DNA of 64,000 bases from Oceaniferula marina (GCF_013391475.1 NZ_JACBAZ010000007.1:62001-126000); one strand, 5' to 3'; shown: positions 43,245-53,556, numbered from the stretch's first letter. Program-made: numbers and translations. Notes: generated by a model not told the origin, from the letters alone.

Positions 43245-46200
43245 ATGCCTAAAGCACCACGCAAGAACGCTAAGAAGGCGGCTAAAAAGACAGCTAAGAA
43301 AGCTGTCAGCAAGACCGCTAAGAATGCCAAACGTAAACCAGCCGCCAAGAAGGCTGCTCGTAAGCCCGCAGCTAAAAAAGTAGCCAAGAAGGCTGCCAAG
43401 AAGGTTACAAAGAAAGTAGCTAAAAAAGCTACGAAGAAAGCTACTAAGAAAGTCGCCAAAAAGAAAGCCGCTCCTAAAGCAGCCAAGAAGGCCACGAAAA
43501 AGAAAGCCGCTCCTAAAGCTGCTAAGAAAGCAACTCGCAAGCCAGCCAAGAAAGCGACACGTAAGACCGCCGCTCGCCGGACCAAAAAAGTGAAAAATGT
43601 TTACTTCTTCGGTGGCGGAAAAGCTGACGGGGATGGATCCCAGAAAAACCTTCTCGGAGGTAAGGGCGCCAACCTGGCCGAGATGAACCGCATCGGACTT
43701 CCTGTTCCTGCCGGTTTGACTATCACCACAGAGGTTTGCACGTATTACTACGATAACGCGAAGAAATACCCTGCGACTCTTGATGCCGAGATCGATGCCA
43801 ACATTGCCAAGATTGAAAAAGTCATGGGCAAGAAGTTTGGTGATCTTGAAAACCCACTTCTCCTTTCTGTTCGTTCCGGTGCTCGTGAGTCGATGCCCGG
43901 CATGATGGACACCATTCTTAACCTTGGTATCAACGACCAGGTTGTGGAAGCCCTCTCTGAGAAAACCGGCAACCCTAAATTTGCATGGGACAGCTACCGC
44001 CGTTTCCTCCAGATGTATGGTTCTGTTGTGATGGGTGTGGAAGCCGAAGAAGGTGAGCACCACGACCCATACGAAGTGATCCTGGACAAAGCCAAGTCCA
44101 ACGCACAGGTCGAAATCGATTCCGAACTGAGCGAAGCCGACCTCCGTTGGGTGGTTGCCGAGTTCAAGCAGTTGATCAAGGACCGTAGTGGCAAGGACTT
44201 CCCTGAAGATCCTCGCGAGCAGCTCATGGGATCCGTGAATGCTGTGTTCAACTCATGGAACAACGACCGCGCCAAGGTTTACCGTCAGAAGTATGGTATC
44301 CCGGCTGAGTGGGGCACCGCTGTGAACGTTCAGGCCATGGTCTTTGGTAACACAGGTCCTGAGTCTGGAACTGGTGTTGCCTTTACCCGTGACCCTGCCA
44401 CAGGTGAAAACGTCTTCTACGGTGAGTATCTCATCGACGCCCAGGGCGAGGACGTGGTTGCTGGAGTTCGTACTCCCAAGCCTATTGCCAATATGTCCAA
44501 AGATCTTCCTGAGTCCCACAAGGAGCTTCTCGAAATCCGCAAGGTGCTTGAGGCTCACTTCAAGGACGTTCAGGACATCGAGTTCACCATCGAAGAAGGA
44601 AAACTCTGGATGCTGCAAACCCGTAATGGTAAGCGCACCGGATTTGCCGCGGTTAACATCGCCCTCGACATGGTGAAGGAAAAACTCATCACCCAGGAAA
44701 CTGCGATTCTGCGCATTCCTGCAGAAGACTTGAGCCACTTGCTTGCTCCTATCTTTGACGCTGCTGCTGAGAAGAAGGCCACCAACGTGGGCGCCGGTCT
44801 TCCTGCTGGCCCTGGTGCTGCATCCGGACAAATCTACTTCACTGCTGAAGCTGCTGTTGAAGCTGCTGAAAAAGGTCAGAAGGTGATCCTTACCCGTCAG
44901 GAGACCTCTCCTGAGGACTTGCGTGGAATGATTGCTGCGGAAGGTATCCTCACCACACGTGGTGGAGCTTCCTCACACGCTGCTCTTGTTGCCCGCCAGA
45001 TGGGTAAAGTTTGTGTTTGCGGTGCTCACACCATGGACATCGACTACGATGCCAAGACGCTGACCGGAAACGGTGTTGTTCTCAAGGAGGGTGATTTCCT
45101 TTCCCTGAACGGCTTTGTCGGTAACGTCTACGCCGGTGAAATCGAATCTTCACCATCCCAGGTGATTCAAGGTTTGATCGAGAACAAGGCAGCTGCTAAG
45201 AAGAGCGCGACTTACACCAAGTTTGTGCAGCTCATGAAGTGGGCTGACCGCCTTCGTAAGCTCGATATCCGCACCAACTCCGACACTCCGGATCAGGTGA
45301 AGACCGCCGTTAAGTTCGGCGCACAGGGAATCGGACTTACCCGCACAGAGCACATGTTCTTCGAAGGTGACCGTATCGATGCCGTTCGTGAGATGATCCT
45401 TGCGGACTCTGACGAAGGTAAGGCAAAGGCGCTGAAGAAACTTCTTCCATACCAGAAGAAAGACTTCACCGGTATCTTCAAAGCTCTTGAAGGCCGCCCT
45501 GCTACGATCCGTCTTCTGGACCCACCATTGCACGAGTTCATCGGCACCATGACTCATCAGCAGATTGATGAGCTGGCCGGTAAGCTTGGCGTTGAGTCAT
45601 CCTTCATCCACAGCCGTATCAACGCACTCCACGAAGAGAACCCAATGCTGGGTCACCGTGGTTGCCGTCTTGGAATCGTTTATCCTGAAATCACCAAGAT
45701 GCAGGCTACCGCGATCCTTGAAGCTGCTGTTGAAGTGAAGAAGAAGGGCACCAAGGTGGCTCCTGAAATCATGGTTCCTCTCGTCAGTTACGCGAAGGAG
45801 TTCGAACTTCAGAAAGAAGTCATCGACGCCGCCGCAGCTGAGGTGCGTGAGAAGCACGGTCTCAAGAAGAACCAGCTTCGTTACACCGTTGGCACCATGA
45901 TGGAGATTCCTCGCGCATGTTTGACCGCTGATGCAGTGGCCGAAACCGCTGAGTTCTTCAGCTTCGGAACCAACGACCTCACCCAGACCTGCCTTGGTCT
46001 GAGCCGTGACGACTCCAGCTCATTCCTTCCTGCCTACCAGGAAGCTGAGGTGGTTGACACCAACCCGTTCGCAAGCCTCGACCAGACAGGTGTTGGTCAG
46101 CTCGTTGAGACCGGTGTTGCCAAAGGTCGTAGCACCAACGAAAAGCTTAAGATCGGTATCTGTGGTGAACACGGTGGTGATCCTGAGTCTGTGAAGTTCT

Positions 46201-46319
46201 TCCACCGCACTGGTTTGAACTACGTTTCCTGCTCACCGTTCCGTATCCCGGTCGCTAAGCTTGCAGCTGCTCAGGCAGTGCTTGAAGAGCGCGGTATGGC
46301 CCGTGGTGAAGTCAGCTAA
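43245..46319 (+). CDS. ppdK: Pyruvate, phosphate dikinase with a histone H1/Hc2-like N-terminal extension
   Basis: A 1024-residue protein. Residues 116-1024 are a normal-length dikinase, which interconverts pyruvate, ATP and phosphate with phosphoenolpyruvate, AMP and pyrophosphate: the ATP-grasp start [11 protein letters not shown] with [27 protein letters not shown], the phosphohistidine loop [17 protein letters not shown], and the PEP domain with catalytic Cys in [10 protein letters not shown]. Residues 1-115 contain 47 Lys and 7 Arg, no acidic and no aromatic residues, in a four-residue XXKK rhythm; this is typical of chlamydial Hc2 and eukaryotic H1 tails and not of dikinases. The frame is continuous through the junction. 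A GTG at 43590 (codon 116) could start a tail-less form. A strong terminator follows. Confidence 0.93.
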   Translation: MPKAPRKNAKKAAKKTAKKAVSKTAKNAKRKPAAKKAARKPAAKKVAKKAAKKVTKKVAKKATKKATKKVAKKKAAPKAAKKATKKKAAPKAAKKATRKPAKKATRKTAARRTKKVKNVYFFGGGKADGDGSQKNLLGGKGANLAEMNRIGLPVPAGLTITTEVCTYYYDNAKKYPATLDAEIDANIAKIEKVMGKKFGDLENPLLLSVRSGARESMPGMMDTILNLGINDQVVEALSEKTGNPKFAWDSYRRFLQMYGSVVMGVEAEEGEHHDPYEVILDKAKSNAQVEIDSELSEADLRWVVAEFKQLIKDRSGKDFPEDPREQLMGSVNAVFNSWNNDRAKVYRQKYGIPAEWGTAVNVQAMVFGNTGPESGTGVAFTRDPATGENVFYGEYLIDAQGEDVVAGVRTPKPIANMSKDLPESHKELLEIRKVLEAHFKDVQDIEFTIEEGKLWMLQTRNGKRTGFAAVNIALDMVKEKLITQETAILRIPAEDLSHLLAPIFDAAAEKKATNVGAGLPAGPGAASGQIYFTAEAAVEAAEKGQKVILTRQETSPEDLRGMIAAEGILTTRGGASSHAALVARQMGKVCVCGAHTMDIDYDAKTLTGNGVVLKEGDFLSLNGFVGNVYAGEIESSPSQVIQGLIENKAAAKKSATYTKFVQLMKWADRLRKLDIRTNSDTPDQVKTAVKFGAQGIGLTRTEHMFFEGDRIDAVREMILADSDEGKAKALKKLLPYQKKDFTGIFKALEGRPATIRLLDPPLHEFIGTMTHQQIDELAGKLGVESSFIHSRINALHEENPMLGHRGCRLGIVYPEITKMQATAILEAAVEVKKKGTKVAPEIMVPLVSYAKEFELQKEVIDAAAAEVREKHGLKKNQLRYTVGTMMEIPRACLTADAVAETAEFFSFGTNDLTQTCLGLSRDDSSSFLPAYQEAEVVDTNPFASLDQTGVGQLVETGVAKGRSTNEKLKIGICGEHGGDPESVKFFHRTGLNYVSCSPFRIPVAKLAAAQAVLEERGMARGEVS

Positions 46320-46347
46320 CACACACTAAGCTAGGTATTTACAACAC

Positions 46348-46382
46348 AAGCCCCCGGTGGATGTTCCACCGGGGGCTTTTTT
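46348..46382 (+). terminator. Strong terminator after ppdK
   Basis: AAGCCCCCGGTGGA pairs with TTCCACCGGGGGCTT over about 14 bp with a two-base loop, then TTTTTT. Confidence 0.95.
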
Positions 46383-46457
46383 CTGGGGAGGGGATGTCAA
46401 TGCGCGTCGGCGGCATGCTATCCCATGTGGGCGGGGGAAATGAGAATGAGGGGGAGT

Positions 46458-47786
46458 CTAGAGTTGAAGCGTTACCTGAGCGGGAAAAACTTGTTTGGGG
46501 TCGCCCCGTTCAGCGGTACTTCGAATGATGGCTTCCATGCTGGGGCGGACCATCCCTTTGAAGGTTTGTTTGCCGTTGATGGCGATGGTGACTTCTTTAT
46601 CGAGCTGGATGAGAGACGGTGGTAAATACACTCTGAGCTTAAGGTTTTTTGCTGCAACCAACTCTCCGTCACGTTTGGTGTGAGCGGTGATTTCGATCCG
46701 GTTATTATCTTTGGCCGAGGCGCTCAGGACGAGGGGAAGGTTTGTTTGATCATCATCCAAGGCAAGCCAATACATGCGATTGCGGTGGCGGTCGTGTTGT
46801 TTGATGACGGTCCAGTTGAATGCCTTGGGAACGGCATTGCGAGAATATTGAGCGATCCATTTGGGGCCGGGCTGGTAATTGATGCCGTGGCCTCTGCCTT
46901 TTTGTTCATCGAAAAAGAATTGGAAATCTTCCGGGGCGGTTTGTTTGAGTGCCTCCAATTGTTTGAAATAGGTGCGGGCCAGTCCGATGCGGTCGAACAT
47001 GCTATCCTTTTCGCCGATGCCACAGCGGAAGGCAACATGCCTCATGTTTTCAGGTGGTGCGTTGTTCAAGGGTTCGGCAGCGGCCATAGCGCAGGACCCG
47101 GCCCAGCGGTCGGCCATCATGGAGCCCAGCCGGAAGGCGGTGTAGCCACCCTCGGAGATGCCCATAAGGTAGACCCGGTCCGGATTGACCTGGTTGAATA
47201 AGACCCCTTGTTGGATGGTTTGATCGAGGAACTGCTGGACGTAGCCGTAATACCAGCGGCCTTCGCGGTCGTCAGCCATGCGGGGGATGATGTAGAGGCC
47301 GGGAGCGTCCCACACCTTGGTGGTGAGTTTCATTTGGGCGAGCCATTCGCGGGTGTTGACGTTCCACGTATGAGGTCCCTGGGCTCTGGGGTTGGCACCT
47401 CCTCCGTGAAGACAGAAGAACATCGGCCAGCCTTCTTTTGGTTTTTGGCCACGGGTGAGGACAACATAAGGAAAGGTCTTGTCTCCGATTTTTGTAGTCA
47501 GGGGTGAGATCTTTCCGTCCTCCATCCACTCCTCCATGCTCTTGGATTTTGTGGGGATGGCCTGGTCCCAGTGCTTGCTTTTTGCGGCGGATTGATAATC
47601 GCTCCACACCTGTTTTTTTGCAGCGAGGATATCCGGTGGTGATTGAGGGGTGTTGGTGAGTGCGGCTTTGGGGATGGGGCCGCGATCGGAGGCGGGTTTT
47701 GCAAACCAGTCGGCCAGTGGGCTTGCTTGCAGTGTGGCAGACAGGGCGGTGAATAGGACTGGGATGGTGTAAAGTGGTGCTTTCAT
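46458..47786 (-). CDS. Secreted alpha/beta hydrolase (esterase/depolymerase-like)
   Basis: A 442-residue exported hydrolase. A signal peptide (to about residue 21, LQA) precedes the mature enzyme. Active-site elements are the oxyanion HGGG (127-130), the nucleophile elbow G-I-S211-E-G-G, an acid probably D261 (GEKDSMF), and His300 in GRGHGINY. This pattern is like that of PHB-depolymerase and feruloyl-esterase relatives. The C-terminal 100 residues are a beta-rich accessory domain. The natural ester is unknown, but its secretion and the nearby sulfatases suggest a role in polymer breakdown. Confidence 0.8.
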   Translation of the reverse strand: MKAPLYTIPVLFTALSATLQASPLADWFAKPASDRGPIPKAALTNTPQSPPDILAAKKQVWSDYQSAAKSKHWDQAIPTKSKSMEEWMEDGKISPLTTKIGDKTFPYVVLTRGQKPKEGWPMFFCLHGGGANPRAQGPHTWNVNTREWLAQMKLTTKVWDAPGLYIIPRMADDREGRWYYGYVQQFLDQTIQQGVLFNQVNPDRVYLMGISEGGYTAFRLGSMMADRWAGSCAMAAAEPLNNAPPENMRHVAFRCGIGEKDSMFDRIGLARTYFKQLEALKQTAPEDFQFFFDEQKGRGHGINYQPGPKWIAQYSRNAVPKAFNWTVIKQHDRHRNRMYWLALDDDQTNLPLVLSASAKDNNRIEITAHTKRDGELVAAKNLKLRVYLPPSLIQLDKEVTIAINGKQTFKGMVRPSMEAIIRSTAERGDPKQVFPAQVTLQL

Positions 47787-47998
47787 GGTGTTGACAAGGA
47801 AGCGAACATGCTGGGCCGATTTGTTTGTGCGCGATGATCAAAATCGGTCAAAGTGGCCTGCGAAAAAGACCATGATATAGTGCTCCCACAAATGTTGGAT
47901 TGCCTCTAGGTTATGCATTATAGCTTGGCTGGAGCGATTGCCGTATCCTCGGTCGTTCCCTGAGCTTCAATGTGGATTAGGACACAGAAAACGAAGCG

Positions 47999-48982
47999 AT
48001 GACTGTGAATGAGTGGATGAATATGTTTGTTTGGTCGGGCATGCAGGAGAGCCTATTGGTATTTGGCGCCGCTTTACCGGTGTATTTGATCGTTGCTGTG
48101 GGGCCGGTTTTGCGGCGGACTGGCGCCTTAACCCCCGATATGGATCGGGGGGTGATGAATATGGCGGTGCATCTGTTTTTCCCCTGTTTGATTCTTGATA
48201 AGCTCCTTGGCGCTGAAGTGTTGCGCAATGTCGGAGTGGTTGCCGAATCGATGGCGGTCGGCTTTTTTCTGATTCTAGCGGCCACCTTGCTCTGTTGGTT
48301 TTTCGGGCCGCTTTTGGGTCTGAAAAAGGGAAGCGGGAGACGCACCTTCGCTGTTGCAGGTGGATTGCAAAATTACGGTTACATTGCCATTCCTTTGGTT
48401 GCGTACCTTTTCCCGGGTAACAACTCCATGGCGGTGCTGTTTGTTCACAACCTGGGAGTGGAGTTTGCGATGTGGACGATCGGCCTGATGCTGCTATCCG
48501 GTAGTCCGAAGCCATCGCCGAAGGTTTTTCTCAAAGGCCCGATCATTGCCGTGGTCGTTGGCTTGTGCTTGGTTTTGAGCGGGGGAGATCGATATGTTCC
48601 CGATGTGATAAGTCGGGCGATGTCGATGCTCGGAGCTTGCGCCGTTCCTATTTCTCTCTTGCTTGTCGGAACGGTGATGTATGACCTGTTTGGTAAGCTG
48701 GAGTTCGATTGGAAGGTGGGCTTGGGCGGAGTCGTGGTTCGGCTCGGATTATTGACCGCCATGTTTTTGTGTGTTGCCAAGTACTTACCGATGTCGCTGG
48801 AGCTGCAGCAGGTGCTGGTCGTGCAGGCCGCGCTACCCTCGGCAATGTTCCCCATCGTGTTGTCACGACATTACGGGGGGAGGACAGACGTTGCGATTAC
48901 GGTGGTGATCTCCACAACCTTGGTCAGTCTGGTGACCATGCCGATTGCGATCAGTCTTGGGAAAGCCTGGCTGGGGATTTAA
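47999..48982 (+). CDS. AEC (auxin efflux carrier) family transporter
   Basis: A 327-residue integral membrane protein with about ten transmembrane segments. Segments such as MNMAVHLFFPCLILDKLL, FAVAGGLQNYGYIAIPLVAYLF, MLGACAVPISLLLVGT and VVQAALPSAMFPIVLSRHYG correspond to the conserved half-repeats of the AEC/Mem_trans family. Bacterial members transport carboxylates such as malate, though assignments are few. It is monocistronic, with no linked metabolic gene. The ATG at 47999 is followed by a short hydrophilic N-terminus. Confidence 0.88.
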   Translation: MTVNEWMNMFVWSGMQESLLVFGAALPVYLIVAVGPVLRRTGALTPDMDRGVMNMAVHLFFPCLILDKLLGAEVLRNVGVVAESMAVGFFLILAATLLCWFFGPLLGLKKGSGRRTFAVAGGLQNYGYIAIPLVAYLFPGNNSMAVLFVHNLGVEFAMWTIGLMLLSGSPKPSPKVFLKGPIIAVVVGLCLVLSGGDRYVPDVISRAMSMLGACAVPISLLLVGTVMYDLFGKLEFDWKVGLGGVVVRLGLLTAMFLCVAKYLPMSLELQQVLVVQAALPSAMFPIVLSRHYGGRTDVAITVVISTTLVSLVTMPIAISLGKAWLGI

Positions 48983-49034
48983 GGATGACACCGTGCCTGA
49001 TCGGTATCGATCCTGCCTGTTACCGCGGCTTTTT

Positions 49035-49244
49035 CTATTTGCGGGGTGAAGCGCGGAAGAGTTTGAACAGCCAGCCAAGGGTCAGGCCGATCGCGAAGGT
49101 GAGCAAGAGAAGGATCGCCAGGGGCATGGTGATGCTAGCCATGAGCACCTGGACGGTCACTTCCTGATAGTTTTGGAAAACGATCACTCCGAGCAGAAGA
49201 ACGACGACCGCTGAAACGATGAGTTTGATCTTTTTGGCGTCCAT
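49035..49244 (-). CDS. LapA-like (DUF1049) small membrane protein
   Basis: A 69-residue protein with two transmembrane segments: IKLIVSAVVVLLLGVIVFQN and MPLAILLLLTFAIGLTLGWLF, linked by a short loop QEVTVQVLMASIT. That layout, with the FQN-x-V-x-V pattern, is that of the LapA domain (DUF1049), of which E. coli LapA takes part in lipopolysaccharide assembly control. The partner LapB is not nearby. The gene is 70 bp upstream of the first minus-strand sulfatase in transcription order and may or may not share its transcript. Confidence 0.8.
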   Translation of the reverse strand: MDAKKIKLIVSAVVVLLLGVIVFQNYQEVTVQVLMASITMPLAILLLLTFAIGLTLGWLFKLFRASPRK

Positions 49245-49314
49245 ATTCTGTAGCTTCGTGAATCAGTGAGCTAGAGTCAAGGATGAAGCTCTGAGCCGCT
49301 CCTGTTTCGGATCG

Positions 49315-50874
49315 TTAGTTTTTCAGCGCGGGGAGTTGTTGGATGACCTTTGTGGGGAATGCCGGGACCGGGGTGTCGTTGTTTTGGGGTTCTCCGGGAG
49401 TTGTTCTCCCTTGGTCGATGGCCTGGCGCAGAGACTTGGCAAGGGACTGAACCACTTCCGGGTGTTTGTCTTGCACATTGGTGGTTTCCGCAGGGTCGGC
49501 ATCAAGATCGAAGAGTTGCACGGCCGGAGCGTTTGGATCTTTGCGGGCCTTGCCGGGGCGTGGCGCCGACCACCCTCCTGATCCCGGGCAGAGGCAGAGT
49601 TTCCATTTTCCTTGGCGGATGGCAAAGGACCCATTGATTGAGTGGTGAATGGTGAAGGGTCTCGACGTTTGTTGCTGGCCGGTGAGTGTAGGAAGGAAAG
49701 AAAAGGAATCTTCCGCTGCGGTGGCTGGGATGCTCTTTGTTTGTTTGATGGCGTCGGCAGCGGTAGCGAAGAAATCCGTGGTGCAGATCGTGCGTTGGCT
49801 GGTGCTGCCGGCTTTGGCTTTTCCTGGCCAGCGGACGATAAAGGGAACATTGTGTCCGCCTTCGTAGATGTCGGCTTTATGGCCACGTAGTTTTCCGTTC
49901 GGGTAGTGCCCCTGTTTGATTAAATTGCCGATGTTCGCGGCTGGGGAACAACCGTTGTCGGTGGTGAACACAATCAGGGTGTTATCAGCGGTTTTTGTTT
50001 CATCCAGAGCTTTGAGGACTTCGCCGACTACCCAGTCGGTTTCCATGACAAAATCACCGTACTTGCCAATGGGTGATTTACCTTTCCAGTCGGCGGAGGG
50101 CACGATGGGGGTGTGGGGGCTGGTCAGTGGCAGGTAGAGGAAGAACGGTTTGTCGGCATCCTTGGCTCGCTCTTGAATGTAGTTGACGGACTCCCGTGCG
50201 AAGTCTTTGAGGCATTGGTTGGCTTCAAAATCGGCAGCTCCAGCACCGGGGCGGTTGAAGGCTTTGACGTGGGTTGGAATGGAAAGCGCTTTATCGTCTT
50301 TGAGATAGACATAAGGTGCCATGTCCAGTGAGCCGGCGATGAAAAAAGACTGATCAAAACCGAGGGCGGTCGGGCCTCCCTCAACTTTTTTGCTGTAGTC
50401 GATGTCCCAGCCTTGGCCTGCCTTTTTATGTTTGCCCGAATGTTCAGGTTTGCGTGCTTTCTCGAGGTAATGCCATTGAAGTCCGAGGTGCCATTTGCCA
50501 ACCAAAGCGGTGTGGTACCCGTGCTGTTTGAGAAACGATGCGACCGTTGGGCGGTCTTGTTGGATCATCGGTCCTCGCTTGTCTGGTGACCAGATGACGG
50601 CTGACTTCAACCAGGAACGCCAGTTGTAGCGCCCGGTGAGAATGCCGTAACGCGTGGGGGAGCAAACCGAGGACGAGGTGTGGGCATCGGTGAAGCGCAT
50701 GCCTTCGGTTGCGAGGCGATCGAGGTGGGGGGTGGCCGCTTTGCCTGTGGTGTGGGAGACATCGCCGACCCCCATATCATCAGCGAGAATGAAAATGATG
50801 TTGGGTTTGCTTGCCGCGTTTGCTGTTAGTGCGCAGAGGCTGGCCGCAGCGAGTGTGAGAAGTGTTCGTTTCAT
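49315..50874 (-). CDS. Exported sulfatase (arylsulfatase type)
   Basis: A 519-residue sulfatase with a signal peptide ending TANA near residue 20. It has PNIIFILADDMGVGD (metal DD), the formylglycine signature C71-S-P-T-R followed by YGILTGRYNWRS, VGKWHLG, and DNG in FTTDNGCSP. All expected catalytic positions are present. It lies 24 bp after the next sulfatase gene upstream (50899-52314), so the two probably form an operon. The substrate is not known; the pair points to breakdown of sulfated polysaccharides. A formylglycine-generating enzyme is needed for activity and is not encoded here. Confidence 0.93.
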   Translation of the reverse strand: MKRTLLTLAAASLCALTANAASKPNIIFILADDMGVGDVSHTTGKAATPHLDRLATEGMRFTDAHTSSSVCSPTRYGILTGRYNWRSWLKSAVIWSPDKRGPMIQQDRPTVASFLKQHGYHTALVGKWHLGLQWHYLEKARKPEHSGKHKKAGQGWDIDYSKKVEGGPTALGFDQSFFIAGSLDMAPYVYLKDDKALSIPTHVKAFNRPGAGAADFEANQCLKDFARESVNYIQERAKDADKPFFLYLPLTSPHTPIVPSADWKGKSPIGKYGDFVMETDWVVGEVLKALDETKTADNTLIVFTTDNGCSPAANIGNLIKQGHYPNGKLRGHKADIYEGGHNVPFIVRWPGKAKAGSTSQRTICTTDFFATAADAIKQTKSIPATAAEDSFSFLPTLTGQQQTSRPFTIHHSINGSFAIRQGKWKLCLCPGSGGWSAPRPGKARKDPNAPAVQLFDLDADPAETTNVQDKHPEVVQSLAKSLRQAIDQGRTTPGEPQNNDTPVPAFPTKVIQQLPALKN

Positions 50875-50898
50875 GATGGAGTGACAGGTGGTGATTGC

Positions 50899-52314
50899 TT
50901 ACGGGGTGGTGGATTTGATCCAGGTATTGAGCTCCTTGAGCAGGGCCTTCACTTTTTCCGGGTTTTTGCCGGAGACGTCGTTTTTCTCACCGAGATCCTG
51001 GTCGATCTTATAGAGCTCGTTGGTGTTGTCTGCGTCGAAGTGGATCAACTTCCAGTTGTTTTTCTGGATGGCGTGGGATGGTTTATGGCCTGACCCGTGC
51101 TTGTGTGGGTAGGTCCAGTAGAGTGCTCGCTTGCTGAGTGAGGGGGCGGTTTTCCCGAGCAGGTCGGACTTCATCGACTGTCCGTCGAGGTGCTGTTTGG
51201 GTTTGAGTGGGAGGCCGGCGAGGTCCAGTAGGGTGGGGTAGAGGTCCATGGAAATCGTCGGGGTGTCGGAGCTTGCGGCTTGGATGTTCCCTGGCCAGGA
51301 AATGATGGTGGGGATGCGTGTTCCGCCTTCGTAGGTCCAGCCTTTGCCGGATCGAAGTGGCAGGTTGCTGGTTGCTCCTGGTGATCCTTTGAGGTGGCAG
51401 TGACCTCCGTTGTCAGAAGTGAAAACGATGATCGTGTTATCCGTCAGCTTGAGGGATTCGAGGGTGTCGATGACGCGGCCCACGTTGGTGTCGAGGCTTT
51501 CGACCATGGCAGCGTAGGCCGGGTTGTCTTGTCGTCCCCGCGATACTGTGTTGTAGCGGTCTTTGAGGCGTTCGGTTTTGCTTTCGCCGTAGAGTTTTTC
51601 TCGTTTGTTTTTATATTTTTCGACGAGTTTGGCCGGTGCTTGGATCGGGGTGTGCACTGTGTAGTGGGCAAAATAGAGGAGGAATGGTTTGTCTTTGTTG
51701 GCTTCGATGAATTCCAAGGCTTTGTCGGTGGTGGCGTCGGTCAGGTAGTCACCCTCCTTGCCCTTTTCCAAATCCGGAACATCCCAGTAGTTGCCACGTT
51801 TGTTTTTACGTTTATAGGGGAAGAAGTAGCTGGCGGGTTGGCCGGCGCGGTTGACACACTGCATGTAGTTGAATCCGTTTGAGCTCGGTAGTTGGTCGTC
51901 TTTTTCACCGAGGTGCCATTTGCCGATGTAGCCGGTGGCGTATCCGGCGGTCTGGAAGGCTTCTCCCAGGGTGGTTTCTTCCGCAGGTAAGTGGAGGTCC
52001 GATGGTTGGTGGATCCACTGGGTGATCCCAAGCCGCTGTGGGGCTTTGCCGGTCATTAAGGCCGCTCGGGTGGGGGAACAAACGGGGTTGGCTGAGTAGG
52101 AGCGGGTATAGCGCACACCGGACTGGGCAAGTTTGTCGAGTCGTGGGGTTTCGTGGAAGGTGGAGCCGTAGCAGCCGAGATCCGCCCAGCCAAGGTCGTC
52201 GATAAGGAAGACCACGATGTTGGGTTTTTCCTGTTTGGCTGCCATGACACTGAATGGAATGATGCAGACAAGGGCGCTGATGAGCTTGATGCTGGAGCGT
52301 TTTGATTTTTTCAT
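50899..52314 (-). CDS. Exported sulfatase, second of the pair
   Basis: A 471-residue sulfatase. A signal peptide (ISALVCIIPFSVMA) is followed by PNIVVFLIDDLGWADLGCYG, the signature C79-S-P-T-R-AALMTGKAPQR, IGKWHLG, YFAHYTVHTPIQAP, and SDNGG. It is only distantly similar to its downstream neighbour, so the two likely act on different sulfate positions or sugars. It probably is the first gene of a two-sulfatase operon. Confidence 0.93.
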   Translation of the reverse strand: MKKSKRSSIKLISALVCIIPFSVMAAKQEKPNIVVFLIDDLGWADLGCYGSTFHETPRLDKLAQSGVRYTRSYSANPVCSPTRAALMTGKAPQRLGITQWIHQPSDLHLPAEETTLGEAFQTAGYATGYIGKWHLGEKDDQLPSSNGFNYMQCVNRAGQPASYFFPYKRKNKRGNYWDVPDLEKGKEGDYLTDATTDKALEFIEANKDKPFLLYFAHYTVHTPIQAPAKLVEKYKNKREKLYGESKTERLKDRYNTVSRGRQDNPAYAAMVESLDTNVGRVIDTLESLKLTDNTIIVFTSDNGGHCHLKGSPGATSNLPLRSGKGWTYEGGTRIPTIISWPGNIQAASSDTPTISMDLYPTLLDLAGLPLKPKQHLDGQSMKSDLLGKTAPSLSKRALYWTYPHKHGSGHKPSHAIQKNNWKLIHFDADNTNELYKIDQDLGEKNDVSGKNPEKVKALLKELNTWIKSTTP

Positions 52315-52418
52315 AAGTGGGATAAGTGTGTTTGCTGGCTCGGAATACGTTGGGAGAGTGACGATTTTTCCATAGAAATGTTCTTGGCAAGCCGGTGGGG
52401 ATTCATGATCTTGCAGGC

Positions 52419-52718
52419 ATGGAGCATCATGTATACTTTTGGTTGAAAGAAGAGCGTAAGAACGAAGCGGACCGGGTTGTGTTTGAAAAAGGCCTGGCTG
52501 ATTTGTTTGGCATCGATGAGGTGGCTGGTGGAATGTGGGGAAGCCCTGCGGAAACCCCCGAGCGCCCGGTTACGGATAAGAGCTTTGATTATGCCTTATC
52601 GATGGAGTTCGATTCGATCGCAAATCACGATACCTATCAAGAGCATCCAGATCACGATGTGTTTGTCGATGCCTTCAAAGACTGGTGGGAAAAGGTGCTG
52701 GTCATGGATGTCGGTTAG
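52419..52718 (+). CDS. Stress-responsive Dabb-family protein
   Basis: A 99-residue protein with a dimeric alpha/beta-barrel (Dabb) pattern: MEHHVYFWLKEERKNEADRVV at the start, the mid-section GSPAETPERP, and SMEFDSIANHDTYQEHPDHDVFVDAF near the end. Dabb proteins include stress-induced proteins and small enzymes; no activity can be assigned. The ATG at 52419 is preceded by AGGC and matches the family start; the longer frame from 52395 is not supported. It reads away from the sulfatase pair. Confidence 0.8.
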   Translation: MEHHVYFWLKEERKNEADRVVFEKGLADLFGIDEVAGGMWGSPAETPERPVTDKSFDYALSMEFDSIANHDTYQEHPDHDVFVDAFKDWWEKVLVMDVG

Positions 52719-52736
52719 TTCGCGGGGGACCGCTCA

Positions 52737-53543
52737 TCACTCAGAGGCAGCTGAGAATTGGTAGACGTTGTTTCGAACCTGGACGTCCGGAGGCGTGCCG
52801 TGGGTTTCGAACCAGTCGTACCCTTGTTTGAGGTTTTCCCAAAATGCGAAGTGGGGGGATGCCTTTGCTTGTTCCATGCGTTCCGGAGTCATCCGGAAGG
52901 GAAAGCTATGCACTCGGAAAAAGGGCTGCCCGTTTCGTAGGGCGCTGGCGCAGAGCGTGTAGATTTCTTCGATCCCCGGGTCGGTCATGGCAAAACAGCC
53001 GAGGGATACCCGGTTACCGTGGACCATGAGAAAGTTGCCGGTCCGGCGGTGGACGCGGTCGTATGGGTTCGGGTAGCCCAGATTGAATGCCAGATGAAAT
53101 CGGCTGTCCGGTTTCATCCGGGAGCGGGGGACAAAATAAAATCCCTCGGGTGCCTGGCGGTCACCTTCTTTGGTTTTGGGGCCAAGTTGGCCGGACATGG
53201 CAGCGATCTTCCAAGTTTTGAAGTGTTTGAATTTCTTCTCAGTGGGATCCTGTAGCCAGACTTCAAGTTTCCGGCTTTCCTTGAAGATCCGGATGAATAC
53301 CGGGGCCCCTAATGCCAGCTTTTTCGATGCTAGCCTTTGCTTGAGGATGGGGGTGGCCCGACGAATGGCATCTTGCTCCCTCAGCCGGCCATTGGCGTAT
53401 TCACCACGGGTGAGGGTGCTTGGCGGAATCTTCCGTGCCGCTGCGGTCTGGGCGTGGCTGGTCAGGGTGGTGGACATCATGATGATCGACAGGATGAGTC
53501 GGAGGCTGCAGACCCGGCTGTGATGGAAGCGTGTTGGTTTCAC
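52737..53543 (-). CDS. L,D-transpeptidase (YkuD/YafK-like)
   Basis: A 268-residue exported enzyme. A signal peptide ends near SHA (residue 30). The YkuD catalytic motif is H175-G-x-x-x-S180-x-G-C183 (MVHGNRVSLGCFAMTD), with the upstream EGFYFVPRSRM and FHLAFNLGYPN segments typical of the YafK-like branch. Such enzymes form or break cross-links between peptidoglycan and itself or attached proteins. Its gene is 13 bp past the ABC fusion gene stop, so the two may be cotranscribed. Confidence 0.9.
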   Translation of the reverse strand: MKPTRFHHSRVCSLRLILSIIMMSTTLTSHAQTAAARKIPPSTLTRGEYANGRLREQDAIRRATPILKQRLASKKLALGAPVFIRIFKESRKLEVWLQDPTEKKFKHFKTWKIAAMSGQLGPKTKEGDRQAPEGFYFVPRSRMKPDSRFHLAFNLGYPNPYDRVHRRTGNFLMVHGNRVSLGCFAMTDPGIEEIYTLCASALRNGQPFFRVHSFPFRMTPERMEQAKASPHFAFWENLKQGYDWFETHGTPPDVQVRNNVYQFSAASE

Positions 53544-53556
53544 CTGCTTGGCTCGG

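Noticed and set aside
43230-44063. 277-codon minus-strand frame across the start of the dikinase gene
   Set aside because: It is antisense to the lysine-rich repeats and the enzyme start, giving Phe/Leu repeats; no family resemblance.
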